From Notamacropus eugenii (lineage: Eukaryota > Chordata > Mammalia > Diprotodontia > Macropodidae), in assembly GCF_028372415.1 (NCBI RefSeq), contig NC_092879.1, forward strand, positions 65,177,651-65,241,650: DNA of 64,000 bases. The letters run 5' to 3'. A program made the translations under genes and the position numbers. The notes under the pieces are model-generated. The model made no database searches and was not told the DNA's origin. It worked only from the letters and a program-made list of their open reading frames with translations. Shown in pieces: positions 21,831-32,169 of this stretch (the first letter of the stretch is position 1; every line of letters begins with the position of its first letter).

Positions 21831-22315
21831 AAGCTCTTGGTAGAGCTCTAGCTATGGTTGCTTGCACCTTGGATGGTTTCTGTATTTTCCCTCTCAGGGC
21901 ACTGAGGCCCTTTGCTTGTGATCCTTTCAGCATGACCCTTAGTGTGTGTTCCCTCTCGAGGCAGGGGCACAGCACCAGTGCCCTGGGCTGACCCAGCTGA
22001 GCCTTTCTGGCCAAGTTGCTACCACTTGCATTGACCACTTACCTTTCCCAATCTTTCCCCACCTTCCAGCCCCCAAACAAAAATCTGACTCAGTTAGACA
22101 CTCTCTCTCCAATAATCAGTTCCTCCTGCTCATGGCTCTCTGAGTCCTTTCCCTGGAACTCAGCTTAGATCCCAGACAAAGACGCTTTGCAGATTGTGAA
22201 CCATCTTTCGGGTTTTTCTCAATGGGATCTGGTAGGTCCAAACCAAATAGAAGTTTGAAAGTTATTGGATAAACCTCCTACAGAAAAGTTTCTTTTATTC
22301 AACATCATTATATAT
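21831..22315 (+). other. Filler remnant and distal 5' flank of gene 3
   Basis: A filler piece (to about 21985) joins the cassette flank. From TTTCTGGCCAAG the sequence matches 54210-54525 and, more distantly, the gene 1 flank. No gene seen. Confidence 0.55.
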
Positions 22316-22515
22316 CATCATAGGCAGTATCCTGTAGTGGGCCAAGTTCGGGACTTGGAAGTCAGAGGACCTGGGTTTGAATTGAGCCTCCCTTAGTAGC
22401 TGTATCTCACTGGGCAAGTCATGTAACCTCTGTGCCTCTGTTTCCTCCTTCGTTGAATTTCATGGACTGTGATGTCCCATCCTGACTTCACACCTGTGAT
22501 CCTATGACTGTGACG
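22316..22515 (+). mobile_element. CORE-SINE before gene 3
   Basis: Same ancient insertion as before the other copies; head GTAGTGGGCCAAGTTCGGGA, tail CTGTGATCCTATGACTGTGA. Confidence 0.75.
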
Positions 22516-23297
22516 TTGTTTCCATAGGAAATGTCCGGGTTTCCCTCCCCAATAAAGCACACCTTTGAATTGTGTTTTCTTTTTGTCTCTCTTTTCTTTC
22601 AGCAATTAGGATTAAAAAATTCCCCTGAAATTTAAAATCCACTTATAAAGACTGCAGAGATGAATCGAGTGATGGATGGTAACCCTGGGCCTGGCTAAAA
22701 GTTTGCCCAGCACCTGCGCTCTCCCGGGGTCCTTTGTGGTTCCCAGCAACCTCTTTGCTCTTCCAAAGGATCCCCTCCCCTCCAGTTCTTTGGCACGTTC
22801 TCAGCGTCCCAGAGGGGTGTGATGTGTTAGTTACCAGGCCTGAGCCCTGTGGCTCTCCCTGGGAATGATCCCCTTCCTTCCCTCCCCCACCCTGTGTTCC
22901 CCTCTGCCTCTCCATTGGCCCTTCTCTGTGGCCCCAGTCTGGCCCAGGTCTTTGGCTACCCAGTGCTGAATGCTGTCCAGACTCCCTCCTTGTTGGTTTG
23001 GCCACCTCCTTGCCTGGATAGATTGCTTGCGAGATGTCCTTCTTGCTCTGCAAGGACCCAGAAGTCCCTATATCCCCAGCCCCACTTCCACTATGGCTCT
23101 GACTCCAGGGACCTCTGTCGGGATGCTTATGCAATCAATGGGTGGTTCCATTTGAACCCCTCCCCCCCCCACAATGCTCATCTCCTCACTCTGTTGGGTT
23201 CTGTTGCTGGGGTGAGCTGTGGCTTTCCCTCTCTCTCTCTCCAGGCAGTTCCCTGTTGGCCCAGGTCCTCCTCCCCTGCAGCTGGCAGCCGCGGGAC
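22516..23297 (+). promoter_or_regulatory. Gene 3 proximal 5' flank with TATA box
   Basis: TATAAA at 22644-22649, 654 bp before the ATG. ATTGG at 22914-22918. Pyrimidine tract CTCTCTCTCTCCAG and CTCCCCTGCAG precede the start codon. Confidence 0.45.
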
Positions 23298-24356
23298 ATG
23301 GAAGAACAAGAAACCAGGGAGGCCTTGGGGCATATGGCCCAGGCCACCCGATACATGTGCTTTGGGCTGTGGAGAAGGAAGCCCAACTACGGGAAGGCTG
23401 CCAGCAAGTATAAGCAGGCCACCTTAGCCTTCCCCAGGGCCAAGAGGCTGGAGGAGGCTGCAGAAGCCTTCCTCAAGGAAGCTGAGTCCCATGAGAAAAA
23501 CAGAGCGCCCCTCTGTGCGGCAATGGCCTATGAGCAAGCTGGCCTGTACCTGAGCACGTCCAACCACCTGCAGGAGATGGCCCAGGCTCTGAAACAGGCT
23601 GTCTCCTGCTACCTGCAGTGTGGAGAGGCAAACATCGCAGCCTGGATCTTGAGGAGCTTCAGTGAGCTACTGGAGAGCCAGATCCCTCACCAGGTGGTGT
23701 GCCTCTACCAGAGGGCATCCCAGGTATTTGAGGAGGAATCCTGCTTCCTGAAGGCCCTGGACTTCACTGGCTGAGCCTCCAAGGTGCTGGTGAGGCACAA
23801 GCGCTACGGGGACGCTGCTATCTCCCTCGGCCAGGAGAAGCGCTTGTATGTGAAGGCGGAGGGCTTCCCTGTGTGCCACTGGAGAGCCCTGGCGCAGTGC
23901 CTAGCCCACCTGTGTGACCTGGATTTCGCTGCTGCCTCCACCTGCCTGGAAGATTGCTGTATATATTTTCCCAATTTCACAAGCACTGCTGAGTTCATGG
24001 CGATGGTAACTTTGCTGAATTGCTACGAAGACAAGGACCAAGAAGGAGTGAACTGGGTCTGCAGGTTTCTTGTCTTCAAACACCTGGACAAGGAATACAG
24101 GAAGATGACCCCATTCCTGAAGGTACCTGGCGTCGAGAACCTGAAGACCAGTCTTTTGCCACCTTCATCCACATGCATGTCCCCTTCCAACATCGAAAAG
24201 CAAGCAGCCTCAGCAACAAAGAAGGAGGACGGGGGGAAGGAGAAGATGGTGGAGAACCCGGAGGAGGACATTAAGGAGGAGGAGGAGAAATTGGAAGAGA
24301 AGGAGAAGGAAGAGGAAGTTAGGATCTCTCTCTCCATGGAATGTACCATCTGCTAA
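23298..24356 (+). pseudogene. Gamma-SNAP-like retrogene 3, one internal stop
   Basis: The frame runs 353 codons and matches gene 7 almost throughout. It is broken at codon 159 (23772-23774), where gene 7 and most relatives have CGA in FTGRAS and this copy has TGA, a single CpG-type change. Otherwise the TPR-like core, the VPGVENL motif and the acidic tail ending MECTIC are present with no frameshift. A chain stopping at 158 residues would keep only the first half of the gamma-SNAP fold. The single lesion suggests recent loss, an allelic variant, or, less likely, read-through. Poly(A) signal AATAAA at 24405-24410. Confidence 0.8.
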
Positions 24357-24404
24357 CCTCTGCTTCCCAGAACAATGATATAATTAAAGCTAATTAGTTA
24401 AAAA

Positions 24405-24410
24405 AATAAA
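24405..24410 (+). terminator. Poly(A) signal of gene 3
   Basis: AATAAA 49 bp after the stop codon, preceded by an A run. Confidence 0.55.
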
Positions 24411-25050
24411 CGTTCTGTTATACCAGTCTTGTATCTGTGTGTGTGTGGGTGTGCTTTCTCCCATCATACCTTTTCTCACCCTTTTTTTTCAAACTTGAAT
24501 GGAGGCCTTTGCATTCCTCCCCCTTCCCAATGACCCCTCTGGGCCATCCTCCCAGAGTAGATACACATTCCTTCCAAGGTGAAATATTTTCCCTTTACTG
24601 ACTGGTAATTCCTGGCTCAGGGCATGGGTTCCAGGAGAAAATTATCAACGAGGTTACTCTCTGCTTTGCCAGACCACCCCCCCCAACCTTTCCCAATGAT
24701 CATCAAGAACTACTTCTTATACTTATAGACTTTTTAACTGCCAAAACTCCTCAGGGTCAGATTATAGAACACCTAAAAATTCTTAGATTTTGTTCATGCC
24801 TCCCCTGTGCTTACCATTCTAAGACCTAGTGCCCAGACCTTGAAGTCTGCAAATGAATTAGCCTTTTCCCTGGAAAACTGAAATGAACTTCTTTCAATCA
24901 GTTTGAGCTTGAGGCTAAGGTGTAGGATAAGGAACAGGATCAGTTGTCAACCTGGATGGGACTTGAATAGGTCCACCCAGTCTAATCCCCTCATTTTACA
25001 TAAGAGGTAGTTCTGGGCCCCAAAGAAGTTAACTTGCTCAGGAACACACT

Positions 25051-25120
25051 GGGGACAGGTCACAGGGAACGGGGACAGGCCACAGGGAACGGGGACAGGC
25101 CACAGGGAACAGGGACAGGC
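25051..25120. repeat. 20-bp tandem repeat
   Basis: Three and a half copies of GGGGACAGGCCACAGGGAAC. Other 3' flanks have one copy only, so this is a local expansion. Confidence 0.9.
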
Positions 25121-25169
25121 ATGATGGGTCCTCTGGGTCTTTCAATTCCAAATACAATCAAGAAGTGAA

Positions 25170-25765
25170 ATCAAGTTGGAGAGGAGTAAGACTAGAGATG
25201 CCTTTCCAATCCCAAAGGCAGACCTATTCCTTTGTCTGCGGGAAAATCATCTGTGGCTTTAGTCAGGATGCAGAAGCTTCCTTCAGTCAGGTAAATCACT
25301 AAGCAGGAAGAAAAAGCTCACTTTCCATGAGACCTCTTCTGAATCTCCAGTTCCCTCAGCACTCAGTCCTAGATAGACAGGTGGAGTGCCCAATTTGGAG
25401 GAGGCAGAAGAGACTGCTGCAGAAACCCAGACTACCTTTCCAATACATCTTGGCTGTCTTGGTCCAAAACATCATGGATTCACCTGGATTAAACCAGTGC
25501 AAGGAGCTTCTCAATTCAAATCATCTCCCATCCCTATCTTTACACCAACTGTACCCCACCAGGCCCCAAAGTGCTTTCCTGTTCCTCCTTTACTTCTCAG
25601 CATTCCTGGGTTCTCTCAGGAACAATTCAAGCATCTCATTCTGTAAGGGGCCCTGGCCAGTTTCCTGGCCACTAGAACCTCCCCTTCCAAAGCCACCTCC
25701 CAACTACCTTGTATGTCTCTTGCATGTACCTCTACGTGGACATATTGGCTTTAGGCAGCAGACAC
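25170..25765. other. Partial copy of the 11085-11670 block
   Basis: Sequence from about GGAGTAAGACTAGAGATG onward matches 11095-11670 and 46952-47520. It joins the gene 3 flank at about 25170-25180. Frames here are shared with those copies but match nothing known. Confidence 0.6.
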
Positions 25766-25990
25766 AGTAGATAGAGAGCCAGCCCTGGGATCAAGAAGAT
25801 TTGAGTTCAGGTTCTGTCTCAGATAATTCATAGCTCTGTGACCCTAGTCAGATCATTTTTAAAAAACTTCCTCAAGTTCACCATCTGCAAATTGGAGATA
25901 ATGAATGCACCTCCCAGGGTTGTTGTGAGGACCAGCTGAGGTGGTAGAATAAGTGCCTGCTGTCTTCCCCTTATACAACAGGCAGCAAGG
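25765..25990 (+). mobile_element. THER1/MIR-like SINE
   Basis: Same element and position as 11680-11895. Its 3' side runs into gene 4 coding sequence instead of the minisatellite. Confidence 0.7.
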
Positions 25991-26012
25991 TGGCATGGGG
26001 GGAATGGAGACC

Positions 26013-26535
26013 CTTGTATGTGGAGGTAGAGAGCATCTCCATGTGCCACCAGAGAGCCCTAGCACAATGTCTAGCCCATCTGTGTGACCTGGATTTCTCT
26101 GCTGCCTACAACTGCCTGGGAGACAGCTGTATCTACTTTCCCAGTTTCCAAAGCAGGAGCCAATATGTGGCGATGGTAACTTTGCTGAATTTCTATGAAG
26201 TTCAGAACCAAGACGGAGTGGATGAGGTCTGCGGTTCTTCTGTCTTCAAACATCTTGACAAGGAGTATGAGAAGATGACCGTGATGCTGAAGGTACCTGA
26301 CCTCAAGAACATGAGGACCAGGGTTTTGCCACCTCCATCTACATGCATGCCCATGTCTGACAGCCACAAGAAAACAGCCCCAATAACAAAGAAGGTGGAG
26401 GGCGAGGAGAAGAAGATGGAGAAGGTGGAGGAGGACACTAAGGAGGGGGAGCAGAAATTGCAGGAAAAGGAGGAGGAAGAGGAACGTGTTCTCTCTCTAC
26501 ATGGAATGTACCATCTGTTAACCTATCCTTCCTAG
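26013..26535 (+). pseudogene. Gamma-SNAP-like copy 4, 5'-truncated
   Basis: Homology to gene 6 starts abruptly within the codons for LYVEVES (residue about 183 of the family) and runs to the C-terminus: CLAHLCDLDFSAAYNCLGDS, VTLLNFYEVQNQDGVDEVC, VFKHLDKEYEKM, KVPDLKNM and the acidic tail. The first half, the promoter and the SINE of the cassette are absent. In their place is the THER1/MIR-like SINE with its flank. There is no in-frame ATG at the junction; the first in-frame one is within SMCHQRALAQ. Near the end a small frame slip changes the last residues to a run ending HLLTYPS. The fragment is a product of unequal exchange or deletion and is unlikely to make a working adaptor. Confidence 0.8.
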
Positions 26536-26640
26536 AACAATGATATAATTAAAGCTAATCAAATAAGAAAAAAGTTCTGTTATACCTGTCTTTGGGGGGT
26601 GTGTGTGTGGGGGGGGGGGGGAATCTGGCCAAGTACTCGG
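26536..26640. repeat. Simple repeat junction after gene 4
   Basis: A short GT run and a run of G (about 26610-26622) join the gene 4 3' flank directly to filler (GAATCTGGCCAAGTACTCGG). The usual MIR-like 3' flank is missing. Confidence 0.7.
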
Positions 26641-28080
26641 GTGCTTCTTGAGTCACAGGTTGTCTCCTCTACAGTCTTTGTTCAAGGATCACTTTACTGG
26701 GTTGGTGTTGGAACCTCAGGTTGGGAACCCCTGCTGTGAAGCATGAATTTCCTCAGCCTTTTGTGTGGCAGATTCCTCTTCTCTTCCCCTAGGTCTGGAT
26801 TTCATTCCATTCTGGCTGCTTTGATGCATTCCATGTCTACACTGGAACTGTCTGGAGCCAACACACAGTCTACAGAGATTTGTGGTGCGCCTGCTGCAGC
26901 TCATCTTGACTCCCATCCCCACTGTGAGGGACTGGATTTCACAGAGCTTGTTTGGTGGTGGTGGGGAGACGCAGGTGTAGTACTCAGAGTTTTCCTTAGT
27001 TTATTTACTGTGAAATTCTTTCGAGTTCTTATCACTAGTCTTACCTCTTTAGAAATGATTCCTAATGAAATTCAGCACTCTCAGTTGCACAGAAATGTTT
27101 AATTTTAATGATCAGGGTGACAAATATCCAGTCTCCTGGGCATGAGAAGTTGTTACTGCACCAGCTTGGGGATGGATCTGACCTTGGCTGCCCAAACTTT
27201 GCCCAAGTGTTGATGGGTACATATATGTGAATAACCTGTGATGCGCTCCGTGTTCAGAAGTCTGAGTGTGAAACGTAACTGGATATGTCCTCAGATGTTG
27301 CCTGAGACACAGAGAATCAAGGATGACAGAAATAGAAAGCAAGTGACAGTCAGGCTATGAAGAACTCTTACCCTGGGCAAGTTAACCTTTGTGCTGTATG
27401 GACTAACTCTAACTTTAGATTCATCGCCTTTTGTTCCAAGGTATACTTAGCAGGGAACTGGCCATTCCACAGATGCCCCCTCTAACCCAGGTGACTTTTC
27501 TGAGTAACCACCATGTGCCCAGATCAATTTCTCTGGGGTTCCCTCACCAGAGCCCCTTGGAGGACATCCTGTTGTGGCTGCTGGCACCTTGGATGTTTCC
27601 TGTGTCCCCCTTACTGGGCAATCAGGCTCACTACTTATGTATAGTTGAGCAGAACGCTTCCGTGGTGGTTCACCTATAGGCCCTGACATAGGATCAGTGG
27701 CCCTGCATCCAAAGACTCTCTGGACGTATTTTTTTAACCACTTTGTTCCTGGGTTGGGTTTGCTTTTGAACATTCTTCTCTGTTTAGCTGAGGAGGTTAT
27801 TTGGGGGATTCTGACCTAGTAGTCACGTCCCTCTTAGACCAGGGGCTGTCTGTTGGCCAGTCATTGTGCATGGATCACTACAGCAGGTTGCTGCTGGGCC
27901 CTAGGGTAGGACCCCCTGCTGTGAAACATCACTTCCCTCTTATCGTTTTGTGTTGAAGATTCCTCTTCTGTTTGCCTGGGTCTGGATTTCAGGTCATTCA
28001 GGCCCCTCTGCTGCTTTCCATGTATACACTTGATCTGGCTGACTGGCCATGTGTGGATAGATTTCTGGGGTGCCTCCCTA
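26640..28080. repeat. Filler tandem repeat block
   Basis: Landmarks near 26795 and 27985. The stretch at 27040-27350 is the same as the left edge of the insert at 2030. No gene seen. Confidence 0.7.
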
Positions 28081-28622
28081 GAACCTGCAGCACAGGATAG
28101 AAATGCTTAGCTTTGCTTTTGTGGCCTCTGTAGCCTGCCTTTATACTATCTTTCCAGCCTAAAGCCCCACTCGTCTCCTTCAGGGATTATGTGCTTCTGC
28201 CTTACTGCGCAGTTCTTTGTTCTTCCTGCCATCCTGTGCCTGCCCTTGGTTTTTGACCAATATTCCCTGAAAGCTTCCTTCTTCCTTCAAGCCTTGACTT
28301 GACCCAGCCAAGCCTTTCTGGCCCAGGCGCTACCATTTGTGTGATTCCTTTCCCAATCTTTTCCCCAACTTCCAGCCCAGACACAGAAATCTGTCTCAGG
28401 TAGACATCCCTCTCCCATAATCAGCTCCTCTTGCTCATGGCTCTCTGAGTCCTTTGCCTGGAATTCAGATTAAATCCCATCCAAAGAAGCTTGGGAGATT
28501 CTGAACCATCTTTCAGGTTTTTCTCAATGGGATCTGGTAGGCCTTAGCAAAACAACAAAGTTTAAAAGTTGTTGGATATACCTCCTACAGGAAAGTTTGC
28601 TTTATTAAAAATCATTATATAT
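28080..28622 (+). other. Orphan cassette flank, distal part
   Basis: Matches the distal flanks of genes 1 and 6 (GAGCCTGCAG, ATCTTTCCAGCCTAAAGC, ATGGGATCTGGTAGGCCTTA), but no gene follows. Confidence 0.65.
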
Positions 28623-28815
28623 CATCACAGTGCAGTGGACAAAATTCTGGACTTGTGGAACCAGGGGACCTGGGTGTGAATTGGGCCTCCCTTAGTAGCT
28701 GTGTCACCCTGGGCAAGTCATTTAACCTCTGTGCCTGCATTTTCTCCTGTGAGGAGTTTAATGGCCTGTGCTGTCCCTTCCCAGCTCCACACCTGTGATC
28801 CTAGGACTGTGATGC
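28623..28815 (+). mobile_element. CORE-SINE in orphan flank
   Basis: Same insertion as before the genes: GTGCAGTGGACAAAATTCTG at the head, CTGTGATCCTAGGACTGTGA at the tail. Confidence 0.7.
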
Positions 28816-29118
28816 TGTTTCCACAGGGCATTTGGGGGCTTCCCTCCCCCAAGCACACCCTTGAGTCATTTTTTTCCTCTCTCTTTTTTAAAACAATTAA
28901 TGTTTAAAAATTTCCCTGCCATTTAAAAGCCATTTATGAAGGCTGGCAGAGCTGAGCCAGTGGTGATAGAGGGTAGTGCCTGGCCAGGCTAACAGCTTGG
29001 CCAGCAGACTCCCTCCCGCATGACCTTTTGTGGTCCCTGGTGACCACTTTGCTGTTGCAAAGGACCGCGGTCCTGGTTCACTGGCATGCCCTCACCACCC
29101 CATAGGGGTGTGATGTGT
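28816..29118 (+). promoter_or_regulatory. Orphan promoter region, TATA changed
   Basis: The segment aligned with the TATA box reads TATGAA (28935-28940) instead of TATAAA. Homology to the cassettes stops at GTGTGATGTGTTA (about 29106-29118), roughly 450-500 bp before the ATG would be expected. Confidence 0.6.
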
Positions 29119-30430
29119 TATTCATACACTTACTGAACATTTGTGCCCCTCTGGTATACCATAGAGTATGCACATCTGAAGCTGTCCATTGCAAGAGAAT
29201 CATCTAAGCGGGACCCTTGTAACAAAAAAGGACAGAGAACAATTAAATATGAAAGCAGATTCTTCTCTAGTTATGTAGAATCTTAAGGCAACTTGGATAC
29301 ACATCTCTCAGCAGAAGTGCTGTTTAGGGAACTTCATTTAAAGTATAGTCAAAATGCTGATCCTGATTAGCCCTTAAGTGTACATTTCATTGTACAGAAA
29401 GCTACATTGTAACATTTTCTCAACATTCACAGAGCAGCTGTCAATTACCTTGTAGTCTTTGTGCAGACTGAAGAAGTGGTGTATTATTTGCAGAAAGCGC
29501 TCTTGCCCAAGGCTTTTGAGCTTTACCATAGCTATTCTAACATGCCCAGTGATTGGTAATTAGAAATGTTACTTTCACTGAAAGGGTCCTGAGATTTCAA
29601 TTACTTTTAACCAACATGGGCACATTAAACTTTCTTTTGGGTTTATCAGCTGTTTCTCTTGTGCACAGGTAATAAGTGAATTAAAAATGATTTCTGAGCC
29701 ACTAGTTTCCAAAGAGTTTTGGTAGTCCTATAAGAATAGGTGAGCATTCCGCTTTTCAGAAGCTCAGAGAGGAGACATTTTGGAGGAAAACTGCCTCCAA
29801 ATTGGACCAGGATTGTACCTGGTAACCAAACATCTGTATGAATTGAAATGGATATTGGGTAATGTAGAAATTTACAGAGAAAAGATAAAGAACTGTTCCA
29901 ACTATGCAGTAAGCCCGTTGGGCTTCTCTTTCTACAGCCTTTCTTCTAGAGAAATCCTATGTGGCTAATTCTCAGACTGTTGGGTGGTACATTCCTCTAG
30001 GAGCAATTCAAAGATGACCTAGAACTTAGCCATGTATTTGATTGCCTGGTCCAGTATTCACTTAGGTCAGTTTGTTTCCCTTGTGTACAGTTTTAAAAAA
30101 CTGAAAGGTGTTCAAGTAACATGAGCGCAGACTGATATTTCAAGGGAAATACTGAATTTCAGTTCTGTTACTTCTGTAACTGCGTGCCTCAGACATGGTT
30201 GTGGAGGCCATATTGCCCCCCTAATCTGTTCAGACACTGTTCCTTGGCAAGAATAATGTGCAGTACACAGGCACAAGGAGTGTAAGTTGAGTTCCCATGA
30301 TATTCACGTCTGCTCTTTCTGCCTTGTTCCTCAATCTGGTTAAGTGCCAACTTCGGTACTAGTCAATGGGAAAGGTGGTGTTCAGTTGTGGGAAAGCATC
30401 ATAGCCAATTGGATAATTTATTATCGAGAA
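29119..30430. other. Unmatched 1.3-kb stretch
   Basis: This is the only long stretch for which I see no second copy in the window. It is AT-richer than its surroundings. The best frame is 62 codons (29780-29968, +), which I do not recognise. No transposon ends, tRNA or poly(A) tail recognised. Confidence 0.55.
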
Positions 30431-30483
30431 AATTACAATAAATCTCTAGCTTTTATACTTAAAAAAACAAATCATTCTATATC

Positions 30484-30695
30484 ATGAGAGGGAGTATAGT
30501 GTAGTGTATAAAATTCTGGATTTGGGGAGTCAGGGGACCTGCGTTTGAATTGAGCCTCCCTTGGTAGCTGTGTCACCCTGGGCAAGTCACCTCTCTAAAC
30601 TCTGTGCTGCAGTTTCCTCCTCTGTTGAGTTTAAGGGCCTGTGATGTCCCTTCCCAGCTCCACATTTGTGGTCCTGTGGAAACAACATCACGGTC
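30484..30695 (+). mobile_element. CORE-SINE before gene 5
   Basis: Same insertion; head GTAGTGTATAAAATTCTGGA. The sequence just before it (AATCTCTAGCTTTTATACTT) matches the gene 2 flank. The tail is rearranged near 30670-30710. Confidence 0.7.
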
Positions 30696-31320
30696 ATAGG
30701 ATCAGACCCTTGAGTCATGACTTTCCCCCCCCTCTCTTTTCTTTCAGCGATTAGTATGAAAATAAATTCTCCCAAAATTTAAAAGGCTTTTATAAACACT
30801 GACAGAGCTGAATCACTGGTGATAGAGGGTAAGCCCTGGCCAGGTGAACAGCTTGGCCAGCAGCAGCTGCTCTCCCGGTTACAAGGTCTGATCCCTGTGA
30901 CTCCCCTGGGACAGACCCCCTTCCCCTCCCCCCACCCTGTGTTCCCCTCTACCTCTCCATTGGCCCTTTTCTGTCCTCCCCAGTCTGGCCCTGGTCTTTA
31001 GCTACCCACCTCTGAATGCTCTACGCACTCCCTCCTTGTTAGTTCCGCCACCTCCTTGCCCACATGGATCACTTGTGAGAGCTCCTTCTTCCTCTGCACA
31101 GGTCCAGGAGGCCCTCTGTCCCCGGGCCTAGCTTGCCCTGTGGCTCTGACTAGGGGGCCCTCTGTCAGGATTCTTCTGGAATCTATGGGATGTTCCATTG
31201 GCACCCCTCCCCCACAATGCTCCACTGCACACTCTGTTCGGTTCTGTGACTGGGGTGAGCTGTGGCTCTCCCTCTCTCTCTCTCCTCATCGTTCCCCTTT
31301 GCGCCTGCTCAGCCCCGGAC
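30696..31320 (+). promoter_or_regulatory. Gene 5 proximal 5' flank with TATA box
   Basis: TATAAA at 30791-30796, 530 bp before the ATG. Inverted CCAAT near 30959-30965. The pyrimidine run CTCTCTCTCTCTCC lies near 31271-31284. Confidence 0.45.
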
Positions 31321-32169
31321 ATGGCAGGACAACAAAGCAGGGAGGGCCTGCGGCATATGGCCAAGGCCATCCAACACACACACGTCGGGCTGTTGAGATG
31401 GAAGCCAGACTATGGCAAGGCTGCTAGCGAATATGCACAGGCTGCCTTAGCCTTCTGCAGAGCTAAGAGGGTGGAGAAGGCCACAGAAGCCTTCCTCAAG
31501 GAAGCCGAGTCCCACGAGAAAAACCAAGTGCCCCTCCGTGCCGCCATGGCCTACGAGCAAGCCGGCCTGTACCTGAGCACGTCCGACCACGTGGAGGATG
31601 CCGCTGAAGCCGTGAAGCAGGCTATCTCCTGGTACCTGGAGTGTGGAGAGGTAGACATCGCAGCCTGGACCTTAAGGCGCTTCAGCCACCTGCTGGAGAG
31701 CCACATCCCGCACCACGTGGTGTATCTCTACCAGCAGGCATCCCAGCTCCTTGAAGGGGATGACCGTTTCCTGCTGGCCCTGGACTTCACTGGCCGAGCC
31801 TCCAAGGTGCTGGTGAGGCACAAGAACTACAGGGACGCTGCGATGTCCCTAGGCCAGGAGAAACACTTGTGTATGAAGGTAGCGTGCTTCTCTTTGGGCC
31901 GCCAGAGAGCCCTGTTGGAGTGTCTAGCCCATCTGTGTGACCTGGATTTCCCTGCAGCCTCCAAGTGCCTGAAGGAAACTTGTGTCTGTTTTCCAACTTT
32001 CCCATTCAGCGGCGAGTATGGTTTGTTGGTAACTTTGATGACTTGCTATCAAGACCGGGACCAAGATGCAGTGGACCTGATCTGCGGCTGTCCTCTCTTC
32101 CGTCACCTCGACAACGAGTACAAGAAGATGATGAAAATGCTGAAGGTACCTGACGTCGAGGACTTGTGA
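31321..32169 (+). CDS. Gamma-SNAP-like retrogene 5, tail-less
   Basis: 282 residues, open throughout. It begins MAGQQSREGLRHMAKA, closer to the MAAQ start of human gamma-SNAP than the MEEQ of the other copies. The TPR-like core is complete: LLRWKPDYGKAASEYAQAA, AAMAYEQAGLYLS, LYQQASQLLEGDDRF and KVLVRHKNYRDAAMSLGQEK. It ends right after LKVPDVEDL, so the Lys/Glu-rich tail is absent, as it is in gene 2. In alpha-SNAP the extreme C-terminus is important for stimulating NSF; whether that holds for this branch is unknown. The stop is followed by two tandem copies of TTAAAAAAATAAAA-like sequence. It may be a working short form or a recent truncation. Confidence 0.8.
   Translation: MAGQQSREGLRHMAKAIQHTHVGLLRWKPDYGKAASEYAQAALAFCRAKRVEKATEAFLKEAESHEKNQVPLRAAMAYEQAGLYLSTSDHVEDAAEAVKQAISWYLECGEVDIAAWTLRRFSHLLESHIPHHVVYLYQQASQLLEGDDRFLLALDFTGRASKVLVRHKNYRDAAMSLGQEKHLCMKVACFSLGRQRALLECLAHLCDLDFPAASKCLKETCVCFPTFPFSGEYGLLVTLMTCYQDRDQDAVDLICGCPLFRHLDNEYKKMMKMLKVPDVEDL

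Larger units (their letters stand above)
24357..25170. other. Gene 3 3' flank
   Basis: Cassette 3' flank with AATAAA (24405-24410), a short GT run near 24437 and a reversed MIR-like fragment near 24940-25040. Matches 56569-57240 closely. No gene seen. Confidence 0.6.

Noticed and set aside
21177-21991. Open frames of 140-213 residues rich in Cys, Pro, Ser and Val
   Set aside because: They run through the minisatellite in all three frames. The repeat unit has no stop codon on that strand, so length says nothing about coding. The same holds at 11899-12323, 47719-48135, 49071-50237 and 53339-54185.
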